Source: Flammula alnicola
Taxonomy: Eukaryota; Basidiomycota; Agaricomycetes; Agaricales; Strophariaceae
DNA length: 64,000 nt
NCBI GenBank assembly: GCA_015499995.1
Contig: JADNRV010000132.1
Coordinates: 1 to 64,000, forward strand
Reading direction: 5' to 3'
This document shows, piece after piece, positions 36,201 to 48,550 of this stretch. The notes below the pieces were generated by a model. The model did no database searches, was not told the origin of the DNA, and saw only the letters and a list, made by a program, of their open reading frames with translations. Both the position numbers and the translations under genes were made by a program. Numbering within the stretch: the first letter of the stretch is position 1; every line of letters begins with the position of its first letter.

Positions 36201-37844
36201 ATGGCAATCTTATGCAGCCACTGCAGCGCGAATCTCGTGAAGGAACAGAAGGCCGCGACATCGGAGCCTCGCTGCAAGCATGTTGAAGGTGGCCCTTGCA
36301 ACCCATGCACAAAGCTTGTAGATCTCGACGCGCAAATTCTCGAGGTAGAGGCGCTCCTCAATGACCTCAAGCAAAGTCGAACCTCCTTACGAGGCAGGGC
36401 GAACGAAATCCATAATCCACTCGCTCATCGGGTTCCAGTCGAGGTCGCATCACACATCTTCGCGTTTTGCATTCCAGTCCATGATAGATATTCCCATTGT
36501 GGCGTCCAGAAGAATGCTCCCTTAATTCTGGGCGCTGTTTGTAAAACCTGGCGTGCTGTCGCCTGGTCAACTCCCCAACTTTGGACCTCCATCTGCATCG
36601 CAGTCTATCCTCGAGACTTCGCCGTGCTCGCTGATCTTGCTGAAGAATGGCTCGCCCGCTCTGGGAAGCTCCCGTTGTCCATACATCTTTACCTCAAAGA
36701 GGATGAAACCATATCTAACTTCGCCGTTAATCCACTTATCGAAGTCCTCTATGCCCATTCCAGCCGTTGGCGCAGTTTAGACCTCGACATCCCATCTGCA
36801 TTATTTGAAGTCTTCGATGGCGACAACGAAGGAATCTCGATATTAGACGACCTCCGCATTATACCGTCGGATGCCGTAGAAACGCAGCAATCCAGGGCTT
36901 ATTTTGAACTGAGCAACGTGCTGCCTAAACCTAAAACAGTTCATTTATCCTCCGTTTATCCCGAAAGAATCCATATACTCTGGGACAACGTCACATATCT
37001 GGTTGCCAACCTTCTCCACGTCGACCAATGCCTGGAAATACTACGGTATACTAACAGGATGGAGCGTTGCGATTTTCGGATGATCATGGAAGGACGCGAG
37101 AACTACCCATTACCCAAATCCCCAATCATCCTTCCCCATCTCCGAATCTTGCACTTTGATTGCTGGTTCGAGTGTTTGCTATCGTCTTTTATCAATAATA
37201 TCACCCTGCCGGTCCTGGAACAATTCGAAATCGACTGTGGACGACGATATCTCCAGATCGACGACATGCTATCTTTTTTCGCCCGTTCAGCCTCTCCTTT
37301 AACTCAATTTGTCTTTGAAAATTGTGAAGTCGGTGAAGAAGATTTGACCAGACTTCTGTATGGTTTGCCATCTCTTCGAGAGCTCCACCTGAATTTCGAA
37401 TTCGTGGGCGACTCATCGTTGACGGATGAATTTTGGGGTCATCTCACGACGGAGTCAAGGTCGGCGAAGGGAAACGCCAACTCAATATTCCTTCCTAACC
37501 TCGAATCTCTAATATATGAAGGGTACCAGAGATTTGAATGGGAGACTATCTCCGATGTTCTTACGACTCATTGCGACACTTCTCGATCCACTAGTTCAAA
37601 GGAAGGATATAGGCCTTTGAAAGTTCGACCAAGACCATTGAACCACCTCGAAATCCTCCTAACCGATCCACTGGAGATGCAGGACGGCAATATCATTGAT
37701 GAAGATATCCTCTGTCGCTTCCTTTCTTCCTCTAGCTATGGTTTTGCTTTGCAGATATGCATCGAGGGATGCGACCTGCTTTCCATATCCAAGGAACACC
37801 ACGGTATGGCTTCTGACTATGGCTCAGACATGGGTAGCTCTTAG
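36201..37844 (+). CDS. F-box protein G (second subfamily, intact)
   Basis: 547 residues, single exon. The N-terminus has C5/C8 (CSHC) and C33/C36 (CNPC), then a coiled coil (KLVDLDAQILEVEALLNDLK) and the F-box at about 75-135 (VPVEVASHIFAFC ... VCKTWRAVAWSTP). The C-terminus is leucine-rich (PLTQFVFENCEVGEEDL). The cysteine-pair plus coiled-coil layout is shared with A-E, but sequence similarity is lower, so it marks an older branch. It has clean start and stop codons. The role in an SCF ligase is inferred; the target is unknown. Confidence 0.8.
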   Translation: MAILCSHCSANLVKEQKAATSEPRCKHVEGGPCNPCTKLVDLDAQILEVEALLNDLKQSRTSLRGRANEIHNPLAHRVPVEVASHIFAFCIPVHDRYSHCGVQKNAPLILGAVCKTWRAVAWSTPQLWTSICIAVYPRDFAVLADLAEEWLARSGKLPLSIHLYLKEDETISNFAVNPLIEVLYAHSSRWRSLDLDIPSALFEVFDGDNEGISILDDLRIIPSDAVETQQSRAYFELSNVLPKPKTVHLSSVYPERIHILWDNVTYLVANLLHVDQCLEILRYTNRMERCDFRMIMEGRENYPLPKSPIILPHLRILHFDCWFECLLSSFINNITLPVLEQFEIDCGRRYLQIDDMLSFFARSASPLTQFVFENCEVGEEDLTRLLYGLPSLRELHLNFEFVGDSSLTDEFWGHLTTESRSAKGNANSIFLPNLESLIYEGYQRFEWETISDVLTTHCDTSRSTSSKEGYRPLKVRPRPLNHLEILLTDPLEMQDGNIIDEDILCRFLSSSSYGFALQICIEGCDLLSISKEHHGMASDYGSDMGSS

Positions 37845-37978
37845 TAACTTGAAATTGACGTCCCCATTGACAAGAAGGCGGCGCTTGCGTACAATTTTTG
37901 TAAGCGTAGTTACTTGCCTCAGCCAATCTAGGATGGTTTAGTTACCGGCTACTGAATAGATCGGTCAAGTACCACATA

Positions 37979-39011
37979 CTGTGCCTGGTCAGGTAGTTAG
38001 CCGAACTAGGTAGTTAGCCATTTGAGCTGCCTAGGCAGGAATTAAGCTGTCCCTCCCATTTTTTCACCTAGCCTAGCATATATGTACATTCTTGATGGCC
38101 TCATAAAAAAAATACACACTATTTCCTATTTTCTGCGCTGTAAGACCGCCAAATCTGCTTGATTTTTTGGTGAGAGGTCATTTTGGCTATATATAAAAAC
38201 ATACCTAAAACGGAAAGCCACTATCCACGCTGCGAAATCCTTTCGTCTTCAAGTTTTTCGGTGCACATAGTTAAAGGAGAGTCATTGTATGGCAAATGAG
38301 TGGAATACTACATGGCATGCATCCAAAATATCACCGGAATTGGGCACTTTTGCAAGTCTATCCAGCAAATATTCTATATTCGACACCATAAACTGTAAGA
38401 CACTTTGTGAGAAAAGGAATCGGACGGTTGTAGTGGGGATTTTTTTCCAGAAATAAAGAATGATTAGAGCAATATAAACCATGAGCAAAACAATTTTATC
38501 TTTTTTTTTGGCATCACTGTGCTCCCAAAACCAAAAAAGAGGGAAATCAGCAATGGCAAAGGACGTGAAAGAAATATAGCTTGAATCAAATTGAAAAATC
38601 ATCAAAATACAACCAATCGGACGACTAAGATGTTCTTAAACTTCTGATCAAATTTTTGGAATATTAGCTTCATTTTTTGCTGTTCCAGAGCGACTTGACG
38701 AACACCGGTTTTGGACTATAAGAAACGGTGAGCGTTATGGTGCGCTTAGATAAGTTAGATTGCCGCTTGACAACTGATGTGATGGCCGTTTGACAGCGTG
38801 GCTAACTACTTGGTTTAGACGGTTTCTTGACCTCCGTTTGAAAAATATTCATAGAGATGTTCTGTATTATTGTAAAAATCTAAAAACTATATACACCAAC
38901 TCCCAATACATTTATCTGTAGGATGCCATAAAAGAATTTGGTGAAAAAATGTCTTTCTGTCTATTAACTCGAAGGACAAGTTAGAATGGCTAACTACGTG
39001 ACCAGGCACAG
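37979..39011. mobile_element. TA-flanked TIR element, 1033 bp
   Basis: 24-bp inverted repeats beginning CTGTGCCTGGTCA lie at 37979-38002 and 38988-39011 and match at 23 of 24 positions. A TA dinucleotide flanks both ends (37977-37978 and 39012-39013), as for Tc1/mariner-like elements. TAGTTAGCC is repeated inside the left end. The interior is AT-rich. One 107-codon ORF on the minus strand (38282-38605) is hydrophobic and does not resemble a DDE transposase, so the element is probably non-autonomous. Confidence 0.8.
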
Positions 39012-39013
39012 TA

Positions 39014-42000
39014 GCCGAAGCGGCAATCTCCGTATCAGATTTAATTGCTGAGGTGTGCCGCGCAGCGTTGCAGCGCGCCCTTCCTTAATGCCCTGCAATC
39101 CCAGTGCTTAGCGCTGAAAAGACTTGTCGGTACCATTTCCTACTTTCAACAGCTATTGAATAAGTGGCTAGACGCCAGGAAAAAGCTGATCACCGCATGG
39201 ACTATAACTTAGTCAGATGAGCCCCAGTTTCGACTTCTCAAAAAAATGTGTAGGGAAATTTGGCAAGCCGTCCAGATTCTGAATTGACTATTTCCCGAAC
39301 TTTGAACTATGCAATGGTTTTGGCCTCTGCTTGCGAATCTGGTCCATTTACTCTTTCGAACGTGAGCACATTACAATTTTCTGTGTACATGTGCCTCTGC
39401 GACATGTATTTCGAAAAACCTTCTTTCTTAGCTGCGGTGGCGTGGAGCCGCTGAAGAGTTTGCCATGCAAGGCTGGTGCGGCCTACTGAATCCCGTTCCC
39501 ATCCCACTCCACGCTCTATTCATGGTGGTTCATTTCCGCATCACTTCCGAATCTTTGACAAGTGGAGCGCATCAATTCCTAACGACACAGTTACACGTTA
39601 GCTGTTCTGATTCGGTAGAATGTAAAGTCTTGCAATCTGTAAGGCCGGCTACCTGGAAAGAAATAACGATGAATGCCCCGACGTATACGTAGTCTCCCAT
39701 GTAAATGAAATATGATGAAAGGCTGGCGAGACGACGTCAGTTTTCCATCAACTTATGCATATGTAGCGCTCTCTGTGTAACGCATATAAGGTGGGTCATA
39801 CAGATCAGTATGGGAGTCACATCAGTGCGTATCGTTGTTTCTAGAATTCATGGGTTTTTGGGATAGGTTGAGATGTCAATTATCTCGTTTGTCGAAATGT
39901 CTCTTCGATCCTCCACAGAACTGGTTTGTGGTGCAGGAGTGCCGCGGGGAATTTGAAAAGCGTACTCCTTTCGATCAGGATGGCCGTCCGTGCGCTCTTT
40001 GATCGCAACCCTCCACATCCTGTGGCGACAATTTCCAAGTATGGATAGTATGGTTCTACGCACGAAACGTAATGGTTATTGGAAGCCAGGTAAGTATCTC
40101 ACCTTCATTTCACAATCCTGAAGTCCTGAACTGCGCTTATCAATAGTGATGCAAATTCCACTGCCTATGTCGCACAGTACATATCATTTAAGCTCTTCAT
40201 CCAGAACAGTGATCACGACCAATTATAGACATTCTTATCGAGCTTTCCACAATCCCACTGCGCCTCTCAAGATAAGGGTGGGAATCTCTTGATCGGACCC
40301 GTCGGCCTTCATCCTCGTCGATTCTGCTCCGAAAATCTTACCTGGCGTCTATGTACAAGTGGAGAGCCATCCTTTTGCAGCTATCGAATACAGGCTTTGG
40401 GAACGTGGACGTAGAGTGGAAGTATTTCGGGTCCAGTACTAACTTTGTGCTAGATGATGCGTCGTTCACCTTCCTTGATACCTCTCTAACCACGGTCTGT
40501 GTTCGACGAATAACGAGCCGTTGTCCGGAGTCTCTGGCCATTTGCATTCTATCCTTGTCATACTGTTTGCTGCCATGTCTTCCAGTCAATTGGAATCCTA
40601 GGTATTGCATGGGCCTAGTGGCCGACCCTTACTTCGACTATTAATATGCACTCCACGTCAAAGCATGCCTCATCTCCAACGTATTCGGAATAGCGCGCCG
40701 CACCAGCATATGTAAAGATAAGAGACGTAGGTGCGCATTGGTAAGGACGACGTCAACATCTGCATCTTTTCTTCTCTGGAGAAGGAGGTTATTGTACCCA
40801 ACTTGAATGAGGGTTTCCTTGAGTTACGGAAACTGCCGTAATGCTCATTTCCGAGGCAGCGTCGAGTTTCTAAGTGCATCGTGCATTCGTACCGCTGTCA
40901 GACATTTATCACTCGTCAAGCAAGCGACCCTTTTCATGACATCCCGCCGCCGGCATCTTCGCCCCAACCGTGTGCGTTTCTATCTATTTCGATGCAACTG
41001 GACGCTTTGTGTGATATTTTGGGTTACACATCATGAATCATGATATGCAACATATCTCTTCCGTTCTTTTCCATGCGTTGAAGAACTTGGTTCCGGCGAT
41101 TTCGTCCCGCGCTTCCATATTTTATTAAAACCATTCTCGCGGATCGTTTCTTCAAACCTGAAAGTGGGAGTGCCAGAGGAGTGAGGCTGCATAGAAGCCT
41201 AAACGGTATCTCTCTTATAATCATCGATATCTCTACCCCTGTTAGGAATCGAGAACAAGATTTTTCTGATCTTCTTGTAGACTGTGGCTGCGGTTCTGGG
41301 CGGCATTGACCCATCTTTTCTTGTTACTGGCGACGCACAGTCGATATTCTGGAACTCAATAATTTAATTCTATTTTCCACGAATTCATACGTATGTTATA
41401 AAACGACTCTAGGAGGCCTGAATCAAACCTTGAGACTCACTTACCAACGCGTCATCGAATGTCGAGTTGATATTGACAGATAGATTCGCAGGAATTCCCA
41501 TCCTGTCACAGAATAAGTGCAACAAGGGGTATACTTTGAACACGGAGATCTCCTTGTTTCCGTTAACGCTCGGATTAATGAACACACTGATAAGAGGTAA
41601 TAGATGTCACAATGCGCCACACAAAAATGTTCGCACTGTGCCATAGGCACTCCCTAGATTAATCCATGAAGTCATGCCGGTAGATCATCGTATGGTCTGG
41701 CAGAGTCGATAATCAACGCGTCCAACGTGGGCTTTGTATATCTCAATGAAGGCTTTCGGGTAGGCGTAGAGCTGATACACTCTAGTTGCAATGATCCTGG
41801 GCCCACGATTTCGACTTTAGCTTCAAACAACCCTCTTCGCCATGGATTCGGGATATCGGAGACTGACCCATCTTTTTCTTCTCGTTCTTGATTTTTCGCT
41901 GAATATTTTTACCCTTCGGACGTTATCGTCAGCAGCACTTAATTATACCTCTTCAAGTGAGAGATTTTCTTTCGAAATAACAATAGCTTCAGCCTCCTAT

Positions 42001-43040
42001 CTGTCTGGTTATCCGTCCTTCTATCAATGACGATCTGGAGCTTCTCGGTTAGTTTTATCGCTATAACAATATGATCGCCCAGCGAGGGCAACTCACTACC
42101 CACTGCGTGGTACTATATACCTGTGGATGTCGTAATGCTCCTCTATTGAGAAGTAAGGTTCGCTCCCTCGAGGCTTCATGAAATACTGAAGTTAATGACA
42201 CAGTAACGAAATACCAAGAGCGCGTCTTATCGCCGTTGAGTTTGACGTGAACCTAGAGTCATTCTCAATTCATTTCTGAGTTCCTTGACTTGTGCTTGCG
42301 GAGCGTCAGCTAACAGTTGACGGTAGGATATATCAGGCGTCACTGATGCTACGTGCCAAAATAAACTCTACTCAGGAAGTACCATTCCATTGGTATCTTT
42401 TGACGAGTCTATTTTTGTGCGGTCAGGAGGTATTATCCATGTCGAAGTCACTTACTACTGTGACTCAGAAAGTCAAAGGCTATGGTATACATGGTAGAGA
42501 CCGCAAACAGTGTGTTTATCCCACGAATGGATCCATGATATCAGCCCAAAACAGTGGGATAAATGTATACTGCATCCTTCATTGTACTCTTTCACTTTGA
42601 GCGCCTTGGACCAGGGGTTGAGAGAATGAAAGAGATTTGCAGCCCTTCTGATGGGCTTGAGTTTGTCTAGATAGGAGGGTACGAGCTTCAAATGTGAAAC
42701 AGGATGTAGCACGAGCATGTATAACCAGGAACGCTGAGGAGTGCTAAGCACCCTGACCTTGCGATTACCTTTCGATTGTCAAGAAAATTTGTTCCCAATT
42801 GGCACGCTTTAGTCGCTGGAAATCTCAGGCTCATGGAACTCGTTCTATGTATCGCCTTTTGGTTATGAATTAGTAGGTGTACACCCATTTGGGACCTGAA
42901 CTGGTCTATATGTAGTAACAGTCGGCTCCGCCATCGATAAGCAACTTATCACCCTTCATTTCCGGGGTAGATTGTAGTTAGATGGAGAGCCGTAAACAGT
43001 AATGTTATTATCCAATTCCATATTTCGCGATCGCGGTGAT
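39014..43040. other. No recognisable gene
   Basis: Only short ORFs (under 105 codons) without domains. Stretches near 39850-40090 and 40350-40640 read a little like exons, but no consistent splice model or homology was seen. Confidence 0.4.
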
Positions 43041-43049
43041 GTGCACCGT

Positions 43050-43330
43050 CATCGCCGCACTCGCCACACTCGCTTGGAATTTGAAATATTGAAGGTTGAC
43101 TAGGACCTACTAGGACCTTGAACAAGGCCTCTAGCGAGACGACGAAGAGCGACGATCATCATCACGCCCGTCCTTGCCCCGCTCCCCACGGCACTCGCCG
43201 CACTCGATTGAAATTTGAAATATTGAAGGTCGACTCGACTCAGTCACTCGAGTCTCGGACTTTGAACAAGGCTTCAAGCTTCAAGCGGGGCGACGATCAT
43301 CATCATACCCGCCCTCTCCCCGCTCTCAGC
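43050..43330. repeat. Tandem repeat, two units of about 135 bp
   Basis: Each unit holds CACTCG...AATTTGAAATATTGAAGGT, CTTTGAACAAGGC or a close form, and GCGACGATCATCATCA followed by CCCGCC. The units have diverged by small indels. The flanking 43331-45390 has no recognisable gene. Confidence 0.7.
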
Positions 43331-45389
43331 TCAGCTCCCGCTTCCCCAGTCGCTGCCCCGCACGCGTGTGGAGTATACATAACCCACGTCGTCGTTCTTC
43401 TCCCTTGTGGTGTTATCAGGTGTGGGGTGTGTCCCCGGATGGAATTTGCGAGCTGGGGTCACGATGCGGGGAATTGCAATTGAAGATTGCCAAGCTTGAA
43501 ATTGAAGAGTCCTTATATATACTAATATAGATTATCTTCTATCATTTGGTCGATAAAGGAGACCAAGCAGTGACTAGTGGATGGATTGGGCGTTCGATGA
43601 AAACGAACGTGGGTCCCCGCATACGAGTATTGTACGAGTATATCCCCATAGAATCGCGCTGACCGCTGCCGCCTCATGGGTCGGTGTGGCGTCCGTGCTC
43701 GGCTATGGTTACCTTGATCTCATCGATTAAGAGATCGCCCCATAGGAGTCGGTATGGAAGGGCGCGAAGCGTGGAGCTGGATCCTCTTTTTTTCGAATTC
43801 GAATTCGAAGATAAATGCTAACAGACAGGTTGATCAATTCGTATGTAGGAAAAATAGGAGGTACTGTACATTCTGTCAAAGTACATACTCTCAGAGAGAT
43901 GGCACAACGCCACCCGGTTATCCATCCGCAGAATCAAATCCGAAGGCGACATATAGAATGATCTGTAGTCAGGTTTTTCTAGAACTCTTATGTGGATGTA
44001 AGATACTGCGCCGCAGACTCACAGGTGACTGCGACAGACAGGCAGCCGTGGTCTGGTCAGGATAAGTTGAGGTGGTGTGGGATTAAATAAATCGATTTAA
44101 CTTGGTTGGTTGCAAAATTATCCAGAGGGACATATGGACGCAGCCCAACGTGATCTCGGAGGCTGCTGATGAGCGCCCACAACCTTCGGTCGCCAATCGA
44201 TTGGCCCTGGCCCCATTGACTGGGAATGAATTCGAAGAGATATACTTAGTCCCATTTACAGGGTCCAAATCATTTGGACCCATGCCGATCTACATATGCA
44301 TCGCACGCGTACGCGTCCTAAGTATAAAAATATTCGAAGGACATCTGACAAGCGCGTACATATACTTACTCACGTCGCCGAGGTCGTTATGTGATGATGG
44401 TGGTTATTTTTGTTATATTGTATTGAAAATCCAGACCAGACGCTCGGTGTACTACGAGAAGTAAGTACGATATGCCGATGTGCTACTTATAATTTACTAT
44501 GTCACTACATATGCGCAGTCCAGTCCATCACTTGCATCACATAGCCGCGAGGGTTCCTTGACGATGTCAGATCTAAATCAAGGCGAGCGCCTCGACCTCT
44601 CGTCGACTTGCACATGCTACCACTAGGACTAAGGCACTGCTACTCATTGGCTATGATCATCGATCATCGTTGCTTGTGTACTCGTAGTATCCGTGCGCCA
44701 ATTTCGCGCAGTATGGTGAGGACTAGTAGGGAGGATTGTGGTTATCTCAATAAATTCGGCGATGCACGCAATTGGCTGAATTATCAACTCGGATATTTAT
44801 CCGATCTATCCATGTAAAACATCTTCTACTTATCACGTCGCGGTGATTGGCGCCCGAGAGATGCAGTGACTCATGCATGTCCGTCATTTGTTGAATGCCA
44901 ATGTGCTATGTAAGGCAGTACCGATGGGTATCCGATACGATTCGTGCGGGGTTCGACAAACAGTAGTAGCAGGAACCAAGGGCCTAAGAAGAAGAAGCGA
45001 TGGAGTGAGTGGGCGTGGGGTAGTGGGCGTATGTGGCTTGGGAGTCTGAATCATTGAGCATTATGTAGGACGGCGCCGAGACACTGAATCATGGAGACAA
45101 GGCGCATACACAGACCTTCCGACCGAGCCTGAGGTTAGGATAGAACGTTCAACGGACCCTCAGTTCCATTCACAGAATACAGCCCGAGCTCGAGGCCGTA
45201 TGGATAGCGGATACACGTGTGCTCGAGCTCGAGCTCCACGGAAAGACGAGACGAGAAGAGACGAGAAGTAGAACATAGACATGAAGTGGATGTTGGAATG
45301 TGGGGTAGACCACTTACATAGGCGAGCACGCGCTGGGATCCGGATGATGACCGTCCACGGATGACGCGGGGGGTTAGAGCGGCTGGGCT

Positions 45390-46870
45390 ACGCGGCATAT
45401 GTTTTCTTCTTTTTGTCCGCGCTGATTGTATGGATTCGAACTCGAACTCGAACTTGGAAGAAAGAAGGGAGACTCGAGAAGTGATGCGCGTTGCACGCGA
45501 GAGCCAACACAGGCGTGTGTCTATGTACAGTCTCGCTGCAAACCTTCGAGGCCTTCGAAGATGCCGATGCTGGGCAATCCGCCGGGTATGTAATAGGTAA
45601 CAGTACAACACACAGTGCCGGGCTTACATAGGCGAGACAGAAACGAAAACAAATGAATTGACAGAAGGCAGGGACAACGACAGGGAAGAACACGGAAGGC
45701 TTCCGAGCTCGAGATCGTGCATCCATGCTCCGGCTAACACTGCTCCGGCTAACCTGGCCAACCGCGTACATACTCGAGTATGTAATGTTGGCCGACAGAT
45801 AATAGATATCTCGATAAAGACGCATATGGCCCTGCGGGTCCGTAGAGATCCCCGTCCGTGTGTAGTAGGCCTGGAAGTAAGTACTTACGCTTGCTTGTAT
45901 GCTTGTAGATCGTGGGCCGTGAGAGACTCAGATACCAGAGACTCGAGAATATTAGGTGTGGCCGCGAGTGGGACGAGGCGTGGGTGGGGTTAACGGCATA
46001 GGCTTAAGTGCGATGTTGATTCTTGAGTTTGGAGGAGGGCAGAGAGAGAGCGCGTATATCCAGTTTTATGTGCGCTTCGGACGTCCACGCGTTGCGCTAG
46101 TAATAGTAATAGTATCATGTGTGATTGTCGGCGAATTGCCTCGCTCGAAGTGCGTGCGTGTCCAGCCTCAGCCTGTGCATAGGTTTTCTTCTTTTTGTTT
46201 TTGTCCGCGCTGATTGCATACATGGAACGCGATCGCTGACACAGGCGTGTGCCTATGTACAGTCTCGCTGCAAACTTCAAACCTTCGAAGCTTCGAAGAT
46301 GCTGGGCAATCGGCATGGTGCGTACAACACACAAAACATAAAACACAAAACACACCGCGCGTACATAGGCGAGACGGAAAACAAATGACAGGACAAGGAC
46401 AAAGACAAGGAAGCCTTCCGAGCTCGAGATCACGCTCAGACTTCAGAGATCTAGGGAGGAGACCTCAGACTCGAGAGTCTCAGTCTGTTGGTCGGCGGGG
46501 CAAGCGATCCAGAATGCAGGCGGCTAGCCCCGCCAAACGCGTAATAATCTTGGACGACAGATAAAGACGCATATGCATATGCATATGGTCATGCGGGTCC
46601 GTAGAGGGCGCGGGCGTTGACTCTCCGGCCGCCGTATGTGGGCCTGTAAGTAAGTAAGTAAGTCTACAAGCACAAGTCCATGAGAGACGAGACTCGAGCA
46701 TATAGGTGCGGCCGCGAGTGGGTCGTTCGGGTGGGAGCGGCATAGGCTGGAGTGCGATGTTGATTCTTGCGTTTGAACTTTTGAAGAGGGCAGATGCGCT
46801 TCGGCCGTCGGCGTGTGTGAACGCGCACGCGCTGCGCTATGTAGTAAGTATCATGTATGTACGATTGTCG
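45390..46870. repeat. Tandem duplication of about 0.75 kb
   Basis: Unit 1 (about 45397-46110) and unit 2 (about 46177-46865) share in order TTTTCTTCTTTTTG, the CACAGGCGTGTG...TATGTACAGTCTCGCTGCAAA block, GATAAAGACGCATATG, and GCGAGTGGG...GTGCGATGTTGATTCTTG. Both strands carry long but overlapping ORFs of biased composition. No gene is recognised. Short GTAAGTAAGTAA and CATATGCATATG microrepeats occur in unit 2. Confidence 0.75.
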
Positions 46871-48100
46871 GTAAATTGCCCTGAATTGGCGTGTCCAGTG
46901 TCCGGTGTCGACCGTGTAGCCCGTGTAGTCCGTGCCAGCCGTGTCCAACCAATTATGGTGGTGATGTAGGTTAACGTTAATTGGCTAGCGGTTTCGGTCC
47001 GAGTAGACTGTAGATACTAGACGTACCGGGGTAGATAGGGAGATTTAGTAGGTACTAGGCTGTGCGGGTGGGTGAGGGCGAGGGTATGAGTGGTGCGGGT
47101 TGGCCAGAACGGACGTCGAGTCCGAGTCGATGACGATTAGAAGACTTGCCTCGCGCCCCGACTCGGAGTACGGGTTCTTGGTCCGTTAGCGTTAACGCGT
47201 AATGGGATCCAAGTAGATTGCGAACGTTCGAGCTTGGAGGTACTTAGGCCCTGGTAGGGGAAAGTCTGGGAACGTTCGTTCGTTCGTCCGAACATAATGG
47301 ATTCAAGTTATCGAGTTGGAATGGACATGAAAAGAAAAGTCTAAGCGCCTGACTCACCCAACTGCTTGCGCACGCCTGGTCGCGCAACAACGTCCACGGT
47401 GTCACGTATCGCGAGAACGAGAAGAGAGACGATCGCAACCCGCCACATCGACACGTATGTACGCACGCATGGACGTCGATATCTGCATCCGAATCGGCAA
47501 TCCCTCTCCTTCCCAAAAGGCGATTCCGAATCCCATCTATGTAATCACATCTGCAACGCGCAATTTTTTTTTTTTGATTTCATTTCATTTCCAGGGGTGT
47601 GTCACGCTTTGGCGTGACGGCAACCCCTTATCTTGCCTTCGCGCCTTCGCGAATTGAATTCGGGTTCTTGGCGAAGCACTCGAAGCCAGGCCCGAAGTGC
47701 GAGATGAGATCGGGGATCGGATGGTGAGATTTATCATGTTGAGATGGATGAGATGATCGTGGAAGGATTGAATTGTCCGGCTATTCGTGGATGTTTTGAA
47801 TTGGTAGAGATGCATGAGAAGAACGTGCAGGAAAGGTTATGCAGTTGTTGGATTAGATAGTAGATAGCGCGACTGTGTGGGTATTGGAGCATTATTGGTG
47901 CACCAGGGGAGTGTTCGAGTAGAAATGGACGTGACGAGAATCGAATTCTCTTGGGAACATGGGAAATGGCGACGAAGCAGGGACCCTGGGATGACAAACA
48001 AAGTGCACAGCTTCGAACAACATCTTTTCGTCCATCTATCGGTGACAAATGGGTGGCCAATACAGTTGACCTCTGGGCACTGGAAAACGCCATCCATTGT
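46871..48100. other. No recognisable gene
   Basis: GC-rich then AT-rich DNA with a T12 run near 47563. The long minus ORF at 47837-48337 opposes the GAC1-like upstream region and shows no domain. Confidence 0.4.
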
Positions 48101-48550
48101 CCAGTGGGGCGTTCGAGATCTTTCACTTTGTTTTCTTTCTTTCTTTACATACTCGTTATCTTTCCTACCCCTCTCTCTTCCCTTTCCTTTATCAATCTTC
48201 CCTCCTCCCGTCCATACATCCCCTCCTTCTTCCCTTCCTGAAGGAACCCATACCACGACTCTCCACAACACGATGCCCGTCGCCATCTGATTGGTGATAA
48301 CTGCATGACTCCAAATTGACGTCACCCATTGTCTCACTTTTCACCAACGGCAGCATTTTTTACCTCCAGACTCACTCTGGACAGCGTCCATTCTAGCCCA
48401 TGTATGTTATCCTTTTCTCTCTGTCAGCACTCTCACTGACCAGTTCTCCGACCACAGCGTTGGGCATATCTATCGACTATCTATCTTCTACTTGTACGAC
48501 ACGACCAACCACACGAATTAGCCCCACGAATTGATACCAAAAAGAACAAG
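48100..48550 (+). promoter_or_regulatory. Promoter and 5' UTR of the GAC1-like gene
   Basis: A long pyrimidine tract (TTTCTTTCTTTC... to about 48240), common in fungal promoters, precedes the gene. A possible 5' UTR intron runs 48402-48457 (GTATGT, CTGAC branch, CACAG). The ATG at 48551 is in the context ACAAGATGC. Confidence 0.45.

Noticed and set aside
47837..48337. 166-codon minus ORF before GAC1
   Set aside because: Mostly the complement of the pyrimidine-rich promoter tract; Lys/Arg/Glu-biased.
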